The position numbers and the translations under genes are program-made. Shown here piece after piece: positions 10,660 to 21,922 of a stretch of 64,000 nt of DNA (within the stretch, counting starts at the first letter, position 1; each line of letters starts with the position of its first letter). Below the pieces are notes generated by a model. That model searched no databases. It worked only from the letters and a program-made list of their open reading frames with translations, and was not told the origin of the DNA. The DNA comes from Tilletia caries (Eukaryota > Basidiomycota > Exobasidiomycetes > Tilletiales > Tilletiaceae): NCBI GenBank assembly GCA_032718865.1, contig JALUTQ010000038.1, forward strand, positions 1,240,001-1,304,000. Reading direction: 5' to 3'.

Positions 10660-11887
10660 CTACGTTCTCAAAGAGAACCGGCGGCTCAATGCCAACAAGA
10701 AGCTCGAGTTCAGCGCCTTCGGGGGGAGGCAAGATCTGGATTCCCCGTTTCCGTCGGCATTCCCGCCTCCCAAAGGCACGACAGCCTTTCCAGCTTCTGA
10801 AGAAGCTTTACGACAAGATCTGTTCCCGAACGTTGCGACTCACGAACGTCTGCTCTCTTGGAGGCCGGGTCTAACAGCGGCCGCACCTCTCACACTCGCG
10901 TCTGGTAAACTCTTCCCTGCCTCGGTCGTACACAATCAAGTTCGCTCTGCTCTACACGCCTCTCTCGAGCCTTCGACTCGGGCAAACTACGGTTCCGCTA
11001 TTGGCGTCTTCCTCAAGTTCTGCTTCTCTGCTGGTCTCCTGATACAAGACATCTTCCCGATTACTCAAGGCCTCCTTCTCGCTTTCGTTTCGTCGGCATA
11101 CGGCTCCAAATCGGACAGAACGGTCCGGAATCACTTGTCAGCTCTCAAAGCTTGGCATGAGATGTGGGCCTTGCCTTGGACTCGCTTTGGCCTCGTGGAT
11201 CGGGCTCTTCAAGGAGTAGCAAAATGCGCCCCGAGCAAAACTGCTCTCTGTCCTCCGATCCAAGGCATCGATCTTTCTGCGGTTCGACTCTTCCTTCAAC
11301 CTTCGACAAATCCGTTACATGCGGCTGTCTGGGCTTGCTCTCTCTGTGCCTTCTGGGCAGTTTGCCGACTCGGCGAACTTACGGTTCCTTCCCCTCTCGT
11401 CTTCAATCCTGCGAGACACGTTTGTCGATCACATGTCGGTCAAGATCTGGAGGCTCTACAAATCGATATACCTTGGACCAAAACCACCGGCACCGATGGT
11501 ATGGCGAAGATCATTTCCTCCCGAGACGACGAACTCGATCCCCTTCACGCCCTGCAGTGGCATCTTCATCTCAACTCTTCGACTACTGCCGATCTCGAAT
11601 CAACACCACTCTTCTCGTACAAAGTTTCGGCTCGTTCTGGCTTCCGTCTCGTTCCCCTCACGAAAGGCAAGATGCTGGAGGTGTTCTCCGAAGCACTCCT
11701 CAGAGCTCGACGACCGACCTTTTCCGGACACTCCTTCCGAATCGGAGGTGCAACACACTACTGGCATCAAGGAGCTACGGTTGATCAAATCAAACTGTTG
11801 GGTGGTTGGGCGTCGGACTCCTTTCGGGTATACCTGCGTGATCCCATCGCTGGCATTGCTCCATTGCAACAACAGCTGGGAGGATAA
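10640..11887 (+). CDS. Tyrosine recombinase of DIRS-type element
   Basis: The frame from ATG 10640 gives about 415 residues. The C-terminal half has the tyrosine recombinase signature: an Arg in VCRLGELTV, then SGHSFRIGGATHYWH (HxxR), LGGWASDSF, and the nucleophile candidate in FRVYLRD. The N-terminal part resembles the core-binding helical domain (STRANYGSAIGVFLKF, TVRNHLSALKAWH). In this retroelement order the recombinase replaces a DDE integrase and joins circular cDNA to the target. The frame is open throughout, so the catalytic protein could still be made. It overlaps the end of the reverse transcriptase in another frame. Confidence 0.85.
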   Translation: MRYGSIDYVLKENRRLNANKKLEFSAFGGRQDLDSPFPSAFPPPKGTTAFPASEEALRQDLFPNVATHERLLSWRPGLTAAAPLTLASGKLFPASVVHNQVRSALHASLEPSTRANYGSAIGVFLKFCFSAGLLIQDIFPITQGLLLAFVSSAYGSKSDRTVRNHLSALKAWHEMWALPWTRFGLVDRALQGVAKCAPSKTALCPPIQGIDLSAVRLFLQPSTNPLHAAVWACSLCAFWAVCRLGELTVPSPLVFNPARHVCRSHVGQDLEALQIDIPWTKTTGTDGMAKIISSRDDELDPLHALQWHLHLNSSTTADLESTPLFSYKVSARSGFRLVPLTKGKMLEVFSEALLRARRPTFSGHSFRIGGATHYWHQGATVDQIKLLGGWASDSFRVYLRDPIAGIAPLQQQLGG

Positions 11888-12415
11888 CGGTTGTCCATTC
11901 TAGTTTCTCTGCTGCTCTTGTTCCTGCTTCCTGTTACCATCGTCAGCATCTCTCTGTTCTCTTGTCATCATCGTCAGCATCGCTCTGTTCTCTCTTGTTC
12001 TCAATCCTGTTTTGCATTCTGTCCTGTTACGATGAATCAATGTCTGTTGGCATTCAGAGTTGGCTTTACACTGTTCTCACTCCCTTGGATCGTTCTTGTT
12101 GGTCATCGTTGCTGCGCCTCTGCGCTTTGCTTCTACTCCCTGCGGTCATGAGTTTGGAGGGATGGCGGGCAGCGATGACCTTTCTGATACAAGGTCTTTG
12201 ATCAGGGTTTGGTGAACCACTTGACCGGCCAGACTCAATGAGTCCACACAGACATGATGCATCTTTCGATGTATTTGGAAACGGAACCTGCTCTACTACG
12301 TGTAGCGATCTAGCACGAGTAGAGATTCGAGGCCCGAAATTCCTCCACACATTTTTCTCTCCAGCGCTCCCACATTTTAATTTTGGCCGCGTCAAAACTT
12401 ATTGGAGCGACTGTA

Positions 12416-12749
12416 TGTTCGTGTTCATGTCCATTATCTATTTTCCCCCCCCTTTACGTTCATCGTTCATATCCATTATAGATTATCCATCCACCCATAC
12501 ATATGGCACTCAATGAATTCTCACATCTCATCCGGGAGAGGCCTGGAACATGATGAGAAGCTTAGCCCTCAAGCGGGCTTTTGGGCTTTGAACACCGTTG
12601 ACCGCACGCATAACGACCGAGCTCCAGATATCCGAGTGCGACACGAATGGTCCAGCAGGCCCGAGGGCCTTGCACCTGCTGGTTTGCTGCTATCGTGTCG
12701 TACGTATCATGCATGCAGTCTGTACCTTGGAAGGAAAGGACGCCCGAGT
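12416..12749 (-). repeat. Upstream tail of unit B, displaced by insertions
   Basis: This block (with 15258-15285 beyond the 2.5-kb element) is nearly identical to 1406-1697 of unit A, including the stretch around CCCTCAAGCGGGCTTTTGGG. It was originally continuous with the promoter of gene B but has been moved away by the 6.7-kb element ending at 12413. Confidence 0.8.
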
Positions 12750-15249
12750 CTCAGGAAAAGTGAATGCGCTGTGAAAACGCTGTGAAAACGCTGCAGCGTC
12801 GGGGCAGCGTCGAGGAAAAAACACCACTCAGATCTCCGGATGATTTGCCGCGTTTTTGCAGCGTCGGTCGACGCGGTGGACACGAACTGGGCGTCGGTCG
12901 ACGCTGGTACAGCGCTGCTCAAACGCTGCTCACTACCAATGATCTGCGCTGCTCAACAGGGGCTCGACGCTGCTCAAACGCTGCAATAACACTGCACTGA
13001 CGCTGGAATAACCTTGTATTGACGCTGCGTGTGATGCTACATTGATCACCCTAGCTGATACATCCTCCGGTGTGCCCTGCTGATGCGCTGATGCCCGCAG
13101 CCCGAATGCCCGATACACGTTCAGTGAGTGAGGTCGTGAGGAAGAAGGAGAGGTTAGGGCGTGAGGGCTGGGCATAGTTGAGCGTTGAGAGCTGCAAAGT
13201 TCAAGAATCAGCTGAGCAAGAACGCACCATTGCCAAGGCTGAGGACTGAGCTGCGAGCATGTAGTCAGCGAGGAGCAAAGAGCGGACCAGAGAGAGGAAT
13301 GACACGAAGAAAACTCACCTGAGCTTCGAAAAAGATACCTATTGGAGAGGGTGCAAAGAAAGTTGATCAGTGTCAGTGTCAGTGTCAGTGACGCGAGTGA
13401 AAGCATGCATACCCACAGGTCTAAGGCTGGACTGCTAGGGCCTAGGGGGGGCGGGCTTCGGTCTATGAGAAAGAGAGAGATGCGTCAGTGAGTTGATGGC
13501 CCAATACATGCGTGAGAACCAGTCACGTTGCCAGCGCACCTTGCTGAGACTTGAACTCGCTGTATGCACATCTGTATCAAGCAAAAAAGATGAGATCAGG
13601 GAGAAAAATCAGCGACACGTACCTCGAGGACTTCATCGGAACTGGTGATGATATGGGGGAGGTTAGCGCGTGAGTGCAGCAATGCTTCTGCGCAGTGACC
13701 AGAAAGAATGACGCTCACCATGCATGATGCTTGATGCGCGTCGCGCGCTTGTATGCGCCTAGGCCTGGCAATGAAGACGCGTCAGATGACGGGAAGAGCA
13801 CGAGGAAGCAAGGGAACACTCACCCAGCTGGTGTGCTTTGGTAGTTGTCATCGCTGCTTTGCTGGCCTGCTGCTGTGTAGTTGATGATAGTGATGGTGAA
13901 TACCAACAGAAGCAGAACAGGGGACGGATGCACTCACTCGATTGCTGCTGCTGTTGATGTGTTGCTGTTGCTGCTGTATCGACACTGTTGAGCTGACTTG
14001 ATTCAAGATGAGCGCGAAAAGAGGCAGACGAGGGAATGAGGGTGTACTCACCTTGTCGCTGTTGTTGCTGTGCTGTTGCTGCTGCTGACGTGGTACTGGT
14101 GTAGTGGTGTTGGTGGTGATGGGGTGATTATGTGGTGTTCGTGGTGGTATGGTGATATCGTGCTGGTGTGGTGGTGGTGGTGGTGGTGGTTGTGCGGAAG
14201 AAGAGAAACGATGAAATCCGCCATCTTATACACCGCGAGGCGCGAGGTGGCAGCACACACACGCGCAGATCCGAAAGACGCGCAGCCCATACCGAAACGC
14301 ATCCTTGTTGAGCCGATGATGTGCCTGGGTCAACAAGGTGCTGACTGCTGTTGCTGCTGAAGAAAGGGTGCCGAGTCAGTAGGGCAGGCGGCAGCATATA
14401 TGCGCCTCAAACAGTCAACTCACAATTCAGCATCCTGTGCGCATCCGAAAAGGACGGCGTCGGTCTCAAGTGGACCGACGGAAAAGACGCCTTGTGGCTT
14501 GCTGCTGAGTTCCTTGAGCACGATAGAGTACGGGCTGTAATCGCGCGCCTTGATAGTCTTCATCTTGAGCTGGGGGTTGAAGCTTGCACCGTAGAAGGCG
14601 AGCATAGGACTGGGTTACACAGGAAAGGCGCGAGAAATGAGCAGGAGGAGAAAGAAAGAAGCGATAGTAGCTGATACGAGATTGACTCACCTACTGCTCC
14701 ATCGCTTACTAGGCGAGGCCGCACTCCAACAAGGCCTGCGGTATCGTAGATGGCCTGCCGCTCTGGTGCGGAGTAGAGGGCGGGGACGGTGACGACGACG
14801 TCGAGACCACCGTGACTTGAGGACTATGGTGGCAGGCCTGAGAGGCGGAAGATTACTGGAGGCGCAGGACAGCGCAAGAGAAGGAGCGCAAGGAGAGGCC
14901 GGCGTTGGACTTGACGATCCAGCTGAGGAGAGCGGTGTGGCTGTTGTGGGCTGTGGCCTGTGGGTGCCGAAATTCTCTGAGTCTTTTCTTAGGAGCGTAG
15001 CTGGGTGATTGCGCAACGACCGCGTGCAAGCAGCGTCGACCGACGCTGGAGGTATGTTCGCGAAATGAGCTATTTCACAAATTTCGTAAATCTGGAAATC
15101 GGCAGAATTTTCTGCTTTGACCAATCATTTCCCCAGCGTCATCGCAGCGTGGAGCGACACGCCTCCAGAGTCCGCAGCGTTCTACCAGCGTTTTACCAGC
15201 GTCGACAGCGTTTTCACAGCGTTTTCACAGCGCATTCACTTTTCCTGAG
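12750..15249 (-). mobile_element. 2.5-kb inverted-repeat DNA element (8-bp target duplication) carrying host-gene fragments
   Basis: The ends are a 44-bp perfect inverted repeat starting CTCAGGAAAAGTGAATGC and followed by tandem CGCTGTGAAAA-type motifs. GCCCGAGT is duplicated at 12742-12749 and 15250-15257; unit A shows the same locus uninterrupted near 1688. An 8-bp duplication fits hAT (or P) superfamilies, though the first bases do not match the hAT YARNG consensus. No transposase is visible. Between the GC-rich subterminal arrays the minus strand carries a string of splice-site-flanked blocks (donors near 14690, 14420, 14050, 13933, 13824, 13718, 13627 and 13317), as if pieces of a multi-intron host gene were captured. 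Simple CTG- and GGT-rich stretches lie at about 13850-14190. Confidence 0.85.
14420..14820 (-). pseudogene. HSP70-superfamily (GRP170/Lhs1-like) gene fragments captured in the 2.5-kb element
   Basis: At 14820-14691 the minus strand reads LDVVVTVPALYSAPERQAI, followed by DTAGLVGVRPRLVSDGAV; this matches the VVTVPAxxxxxERQA phosphate-binding region of HSP70-type ATPase domains, closest in style to the ER GRP170/Lhs1 branch. After a GTGAGT...CCCAG intron, 14609-14420 reads FYGASFNPQLKMKTIKARDY and SPYSIVLKEL, resembling the end of the same ATPase domain. About 200 residues expected between them are absent, and the frames do not join across the intron. I read this as an internally deleted captured gene, not a working chaperone. 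Confidence 0.6.
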
Positions 15250-15456
15250 GCCCGAGTCGAGCGTGGGAAAAGTCGCAATTTCGCATTCAACCGCTCAAGC
15301 GGCCCGATCGCCAACGACGTCATGTTCAAAAAAGCTGTGCCCGAAGGCGGGGGCATGCATGTCAGGGTGGCCAGTGGATGTCCAACCTCATTCCATACGG
15401 ACGACGATCATCTCGACATCGGCCAGTACATACATACATACATTCAGAAGACGGAC

Positions 15457-16837
15457 ATGCTGCACATTCTCGCGCCGTTCATCCTGTCGGACCTCGGGCT
15501 TGCCGGCCTCAAGCTCGTGCTGGCCGCCATCCAGACAGGCCTGACCTTCACCCGGCTCTCCACCGCGTCCTCCTCGGGGAAACCGATCAACCAGGCCACG
15601 GCGGTCGTCATACCCGCCATCTACGGCGGCTGTGCGATTGCGCAGATTGTGCTGTGCGCGCTCCTTGCTGGGGTGCATGCGGTTGAGCTGAAGAAGGGCG
15701 AGCTTGGCGTGGCTGTTTGGAGGTTGGCCAAGGGCTTGGTCTGGGCTACTGTTGGGCTTACTGCGCTCATGGTCATTGCGGGTGTTGTCACGATTGCGAC
15801 AAACTACACTGGAAGTGATGTGAGTGATCCGCTCTCGTCGCTTTCTCTGGCTACTTGCTTGCGATTGCTGATCGCATCTTCGTGGTATGCCCGACAGCAC
15901 TGGTACACGGACGGAAGCAAGGCATTCAACACTCCCTTCACGATCACCTTTATCATCTTCATGGCACTCTCCGTTTTACATATCTTCGGTGAGTAATTTT
16001 TGAAGCCCTGTATGCTGAAGAGCCATCTAGACTGACATTCTGGTCTATGCTTCAGTTCTCTTCCTCTACAGGCGACGCGTGCTGTCCCAAGGCCCCCGGG
16101 CCAAAGGACGGATTGGCAACGATTACGAACAAGTCGGAGCCACGTTGTCCAACTCGCTTCGCAGGGCTAGGCGTGTCGAGGACAGCAGCAGCGGCGGTGG
16201 AGAAATGGCGGAGCGTCTGCCGCTGGGAGGAGCTGCCGATGTTGCCACTGCGCGCTCCCCCTCAGGGTACGACTCGCACCATCGGGGCGAATCATCGGGT
16301 CTGCAGAGGCAGTACAGCAGTGCTGGCTATGCCGACTACGACGAGGAGGAAGAAGGGGAGGGGTATGAGGAGGCGGCTATGTATGCGCATGGAGGAGACC
16401 CCAGTCGGCATTCGCGGTACAGCTCGGCCGGTGTTCAGCACCCACTTACGCACGCACAGCACGGAGGAGGAGACGACGGCAATGATGCTTCGTACCCTTC
16501 TTTCCCTAGGCCTTCGCACGCGGCTCAGCTTCCAGCTCACGGAGGACACCACTCGCAACAGGCGACCTACGCCAGTGCCGAGCCCGACCACTTCATCCAC
16601 AGCCACCCTCAGCAAGCTCGTTTCGCGGAGCAAGAGGACACAGGACTACGACCTACGGTGGCGCAGCAGGAGCAGCCACATCGGGTCGCATATCAAATAC
16701 CGGCTTCGGTTGTACCGAACTACACGGGAAGCACAGCTCTGCCTACATATCACGAGCCTGGGTACACTCATAACCATACGGGATCACAAGCTGACGCTGG
16801 CCGGATACGACACGATCAGTACTCGTCTTACGCATAA
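15457..16837 (+). CDS. Four-TM membrane protein with long low-complexity tail
   Basis: Exons 15457-15819, 15898-15988 and 16056-16837 give 411 residues in one continuous frame. Hydrophobic segments lie at about residues 4-30, 48-72, 91-115 and 134-157. The fourth is encoded across the second intron and ends in RRR, followed by a roughly 250-residue tail rich in Ser, His, Gln and acidic residues (a DYDEEEEGEGYEE patch). Topology suggests a plasma or endomembrane protein with a cytosolic tail; I do not recognise a family. An in-frame upstream ATG at 15322 is possible, but 15457 places the first TM at the N-terminus. The 2.5-kb element ends only about 200 bp upstream, so the native promoter is probably displaced. 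Confidence 0.7.
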
Positions 16838-17183
16838 AATCACCTGACGGACATATATTCTTGGACAATTGTTACTGTAGCACCTGTGTTCTCCTGTTTT
16901 CGCATTTCTCGATCTCCTCCCCAATGGACATTCTGCCTCGTTGTATACCGCACACCTCCAGGGCGATCGTGGCAGCAAGGACAGCGATGGAAGTGCCGAG
17001 CTGTGATCAGGAGAAAGAAAGAAATGGATGCTCCCTTGGGAATGATGGAATGCGTTGATGTGTTGATGTGTGCCCGATACGCGAGCGGTGAGCGGTGAGC
17101 TGAAGCCTGAAGTCGATGTTGATGTTGAGCTCCTCGACGCGAACCTGCAACACGACGAGCAGGAAGAAGCAGAAGCAGCGAAG

Positions 17184-19470
17184 ATGACGCTGCAGACTCC
17201 AGTCAGCACGCCCGCCATGCAGACGGGACCCTTCCAGCCACCGCCCCGCCCAGCGAGACCCACAGCAGCAGCAGGGGTAGCAGCGGCAGGGGCAGCGGCA
17301 GCGGCAGTCTCGACACCGGCCAACCAGCTGCAGCACAACCACAACCACACCCACAATCACAGCAACAGCGACGGCAGCAGCTTCCATCTCGACAACGGAT
17401 CACCTGGCCGCAATGCACAGCCCTACAGCAGTCTCTCGGACTCGACTGCCATCTCCCATCTCAGCATCTCAGCCGCGTCCTCCTCCGGTCTCGATGGCAG
17501 TCTCGCCGGCTTCTCCCTCTTTGGCCGCCCCATTCCACCTCCTGGAGCTCAACAGCAGCAACAGGCCCAAGAGACAGCGCGCACAACGACCATGCACACC
17601 CGTGTCCTCCCGTCCGGCGGCATCTTCCGGCTCCCGGCACAGGCAGCCATGTTCGCTGGCTCCCAATCGGAGTCCTCCCTCCTTTCCGCTTCAGCTGGCA
17701 CAGGCACAGGCGCCGAGAGCTCCTTCTCCGCCTCCCTCTCCTTCCCCAATCGACCGGGCGGAAGGGCAACAGCGCACGCGCATGCGCCATGGCCAGGCCT
17801 CCTCGCGCCTGGCTCACAAGCTCGGACACACTCCATACCCATGCTGTCCAGCTCCACCCCGGCCCTGGCACAAGGCGTTGCCAGCACAACGGCCTCGTCC
17901 CAGCAGAGCACTTCCCAACCCGACCATGCCCACAGTACCGGAGCCCTCGTCGGTTCGTCCTCCCGCACCCAGCTCCCACACAGTCAGCATGATGTCGGCG
18001 ACGAGACACAACACTCGCTCTACCAGGCCCATTCAACCAGCACGGATATGATGATGATGGCCCGTCACATTCAGCGACAGCAGCACCCAGACTCGTATGA
18101 CGTTATTGACGAGCACATGGAGGTCGAGAAGGAGAACAGGGCACAGATGGACCAGCAACGGCGGCAGCAGCAGCAACAACAGCAGAGCAATGCACGAACC
18201 CGCGACTTGCGTCTCAAGGCTCACATTCAGCTCGGACTCGCGATTCCCATCGCCAAGGCGCCCGGTCTGGATCCACTCGTGAACGTCATTCCGATCTCAA
18301 ATGCCCATCCAACTCACGCTCGGACGCAGACAGGTGGAAAATCGGGCACACAAGGAGTAGCGTCGCTCCTGCCCCTTCCCCTGCCCTCTCCCGCCGAGAC
18401 AGCCTCGCTCCGAGACCGAGCCTACTTGGCTCAACGACGGACACAGACCCGCGAGACGCTAGTCCGCTCCCACGTCCTGCTCGAGTTGGACAACATAGCC
18501 CTCGAGCACGATCGGCAGCGCTTACGCCTGGCCATTGAGGAGAAGTCGAAACGGTGGCGCGCGAATCGGGAGGAAGGGCGGCGGCGACGCGGGAGTCTTG
18601 CTGGAAAAGAGGAAGTGGAAGTGGAAGTGGGAGTGGGAGTGAAAGGGGAGTGTAAGAAGGAGAACGAAAGTGGGAATGCAGTGGGGGTCGTCCCATCGTC
18701 GTCGTGGTCGACCGTGGATGGGGGTGCCCGGCAGGAAGCCAGTGGCGCACCACCACGCTTTGGGCCATCAGCATTGACGTCGAATCAGCGGAACGAGCTC
18801 AAGACGCTCCTTCGTGCTTCGCCCGGGCCGGACGGGAAGGCAGGAGGCTCGCAGCCGCATCGGAATGCAGTGGCCATGCTGAACAGTGAGTTTGACGTGC
18901 GGCTTGACATCCTTTCGATCTCTCCGACCTTTTGCTGACATCTTTTCGGTCATTTGCTTCCCAGACGAAAACCGACATGCGGCCTTCCTCCTGCAGCAAC
19001 AGGTCGCCAATGCGGAACCGTTCCTCTCGGACTGGGCATACGCCCCACCTGCGCCCGGCTCCTACTCCTCCACAACCTCATCAGCCCGTCGCACACGGTT
19101 GACAGCTGCGCCACCCTTGGCAAAACAGCACCTCCAACAACACGCCCTGGACGAAGAAGGTGATGATGGCAATGCAGATTCATCGTCGTCGTCGTCGTCC
19201 CCTGCGCTTCTCCTCCTTCTTGGCGCTTCGAATCGGAACAACGGCAGTGGTGACGGTGCGGACGGCGGGTTCTTCTCCGCGCGCCAGCCGGGTGCGGAGT
19301 TGGGTTCGTTTGCGCCGGCGTGGGATGTCGGGCCCTGTGGGCGGCGCCTGAGGACCGCAGGCGAGTTGGAGGAGTGTGGGTGGTGTGGGGCTGCTGGATT
19401 GGAGTCGGTTCCTGGCGGGAACGTCACCGGGTCGAGGAGTGCTGGACGGACGAGATGGGGTCGACGGTGA
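17184..19470 (+). CDS. Ser/Gln/Ala-rich protein of unknown function
   Basis: Exon 1 is 17184-18885 and exon 2 is 18965-19470, joined by a GTGAGT...CCCAG intron in phase, giving about 735 residues. The N-terminal half is low-complexity (Ala runs, HNHNHTHNH, poly-Gln). A more ordered stretch begins near DLRLKAHIQLGLAI (about 18206) and continues through a charged, probably helical segment, SHVLLELDNIALEHDRQRLR (about 18470-18530). The C-terminus is Gly/Arg-rich with CGWCG. No domain is recognised. The first in-frame ATG is at 17184, 346 bp after the previous gene, same strand. A regulatory or scaffold role is only a guess. Confidence 0.6.
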
Positions 19471-19822
19471 AAAGCTGGGTGGGGAGATTGTTATGAGTTC
19501 TTATGGATCTGGTTCCTTTCGGATGGCGGGGTGCTGCCTCGGTCAGGCATAACGCATTGACAAGGGATATGTAAACAAAAGCGTTATCGATGCCTTGCCA
19601 ATAAGCGTGACATGGGAGCGAACAGACGGCAGAAGTAGGCTAGGCTCACTGACACCCTGTCGAGCTCACCCTGCTCCCGTTCTGCTCTCCTCCTCCTTCT
19701 TCTCTTCTGAATTCGTTAGCGCCTGAAATTTGCCGCGGGAAAGCCTGCAGCGAACCTCTGGAACGTGATACATGTAAATTGAGACCGCAAGGTCAGGAGC
19801 GTGGGAAAATCGGACCCGTGTA

Positions 19823-20546
19823 CAGACGGCGGACAGTGAGTGGGTCGAAATTCGCCCATTTTTGCCATTGCACACCTCCGAGCTCGACACACAATACATA
19901 AACACCCTGCCTTCCAAAGAAATGAATTGTAGCTATCATAGATAGCAAGCACCTCCCGCTTGATTGAGGGTCATTGATAGGCGGGTCGTTGAGAACGGTG
20001 GTGCTGAAGAAATGTACAGTTCAGAAATTTTTGGACAGTGTGTGGGTCAATTTTCAATCCATTGTATCGGGCGATCGATCGCGAAGCTCTTCTGAGTGAA
20101 GTTTGTCTCATCCAAAAGCGCTCATGGCGGATCGAACATCGACCCCCCAAAACTCGACAACCACCCCTGCACTCCAGACCACCCAGCTCCTCAACCAGTG
20201 GACCAATTCACCTCAATACACCTGCTACGTTTTTTTCTTAGATAGTACTCCAAACTCTTTCTCTGTTCTGACACTGCTTATTCAGGTGGATTTGGTGTGG
20301 TTGGTGTTCAAAGTCGTTGTACATTTTTTTTTCAATGAATCTCGAAATCTCAGATCGACCTCGACCTGCTCGCAGCACCATAGCCCAGCCGTTAGCAAGA
20401 AAAGTACGTCTCAAATTTGCATGGCGGGGTCGCTGTGGGCTGAGGAATACAGTCCATGTGTCTGCGGCTACTTTTGTTGTGTTGTGTGGTAGTTATGGTG
20501 ACCGACCCACTCACTGTCCGACGACCCACTCACTGTCCGGTCTCTG
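19823..20546. mobile_element. Small non-autonomous element with TA-flanked inverted repeats
   Basis: The left end reads CAGACGGCGGACAGTGAGTG and the right end, inverted, CAGAGACCGGACAGTGAGTG; 22 of the first 25 bases agree and both ends are flanked by TA (19821-19822, 20547-20548). The CGGACAGTGAGTGGGTCG block is repeated in tandem at the right end. These are features of a Tc1/mariner-type MITE of about 724 bp. The interior is AT-rich and contains a short frame from 20128 (MADRTSTPQNSTTTPALQ) of unknown meaning. The stretch 19471-19820 before it shows no gene. Confidence 0.6.
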
Positions 20547-20599
20547 TATACAACATAAAAGGGCATCGCGTTCACCAGTTGACCAAACAAGTCACGCTA

Positions 20600-21172
20600 C
20601 AACGAGGTGGAGGTAGCCTTTTCGCCGAAAAAGTACAGACTGCACCCGTAAACGTACGTACCAGAAGATAACAGAGAAGCAGTGGGTGAGACTGTCTGGC
20701 CTGATGGTCCATTCGCATCGGACTCCGGTTGTATCTGGAGCTCGGCGTATGCGGTCAAAGATGCTCTAGGCTCAGAGCCCGCCGGGGCTGATGATTCGGG
20801 GCGTCGGAATATCCTGCTCAATGAGGCTGGCAGATGAGATGTGGGAAATGGGAATGTGTTGAGGCTTTCAATAGTCGGAGTACTAGCCAGCTGACCGCCG
20901 GGGCTGAGGATTCGGGGCGTTGGTGCTGTGCTATGAGATGTAGGCGAGAAAGGCCCAGTGTCTTGAGCCGTTGAGGGCAAAAGCGTTCTTCGATTCCATG
21001 AAAGCTATATAATGACGGGCCTTCAGCTCATGGGACTGGGCCAATTCATCCCTACCCACACCATCAAACGTCCCCATCTTAGCCCGTCTTCATACCTTCA
21101 CATCGTCCCCTCTTCCGCTCTTCCAGGTTATTGATCGTCTGACACTCCACCGCATCAAGCTCAAATCAAGAA
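20600..21172 (+). repeat. Upstream tail and promoter of unit C (duplicated)
   Basis: In inverse orientation this matches the tail and promoter of units A and B: the CTGGAGCTCGG block at about 20736, the GCCGGGGCTGA block (present twice here, about 20781 and 20895) and the block from 20960 to the ATG. TATATAA is at 21006-21012. The internal duplication of the GGGGCTGATGATTCGGGGCG motif is specific to this copy. Confidence 0.7.
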
Positions 21173-21521
21173 ATGGTCAAGCTTCGCTTCCTCTTTCCGA
21201 TGACTCTCCTCCTTGTGGCCATCACCAGTGTCGACTCTGCGCCTGTATCCAAGTCGATCGACGACCCGAGCGAAGCTCTGTCTCCACGTTACAATGTGAG
21301 CACACCGGAGCACCTACGCGTACCTGACGTTCCCAATCTGGATGCTAAGGAGCTAATCATGTCACTCCGTCAAATGCAGGTCCCTTTGCACGCAAGATTG
21401 AGGGGAACGTCGCCGGAGCTGGCCATGGAGGCGTACGATCGATACCGTGAGTACCTACAGTGTGAGCAACGACTCTACCACACTTACTTCTGACATCGAG
21501 CTCCATTGCCTACCCAGTGGA

Positions 21522-21922
21522 TGTCATGAATCATCTTATCGTTCCGACAACTTCTCGAATTCTCTCGAAGCCTCCTTTCTCATTTCACTCCGCTGCTCAT
21601 CCTCGACCTCGTCGACCTCGACTCTCGCACTGCCAGCACAGCCACACACAGCATGCGAACTCTCCACGCTTCTAGCATCTTCTATCGCTTCGTTTCCTCT
21701 CTCCATCGACCCTGGTCTCGGAACTATATAAACCCCTGCTCTCTCCTGCTCTCTCTGGCTGTTCTCCCCATCCGGTCTTGTGTCTTATCGAGCCCTCCTT
21801 TGCACTACAATCACACACCCTTCTATCTGTTTTCCACCTTGCCTTGTGGCTCGAGCGTTAGCTCCCGGCCTTCAGCCTCCACTTTGCCTTGATTCCCAGC
21901 CTTCTAGCACCCAGTTCTTACA
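21522..21922 (+). repeat. 5' LTR of the Gypsy element
   Basis: 401 bp, starts TGTCATGAATCATC and ends TTCTTACA. TATATAAA at 21725-21732 is the likely core promoter of the element. It differs from the 3' LTR at one base, position 21721. Confidence 0.95.

Larger units (their letters stand above)
5669..12413 (+). mobile_element. 6.7-kb element with TA-flanked terminal inverted repeats enclosing a DIRS-type retrotransposon
   Basis: The left end begins CAGTCGCTCCAGTAAG at 5669 and the right end is its inverse complement ending at 12413; the first 23 bases match with one difference and weaker similarity continues inward for roughly 85 bp. Both ends are flanked by TA (5667-5668 and 12414-12415), and joining the flanks recreates the continuous sequence of unit A. 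TA duplication is the hallmark of Tc1/mariner-type insertion. Inside there is no mariner transposase but a gag-like gene, a reverse transcriptase/RNase H and a tyrosine recombinase, the gene set of DIRS-order retroelements. From 5760 to 6750 there is a pyrimidine-rich leader without a gene, and 11888-12390 is a non-coding tail. Either a DIRS element inserted into a Tc1/mariner-like element, or the inverted repeats belong to the retroelement itself. Confidence 0.75.

Noticed and set aside
12750..12793. CACTA-type assignment for the 2.5-kb element
   Set aside because: The terminus is CTCAGG, not CACTA, and the target duplication is 8 bp, not 2-3 bp.
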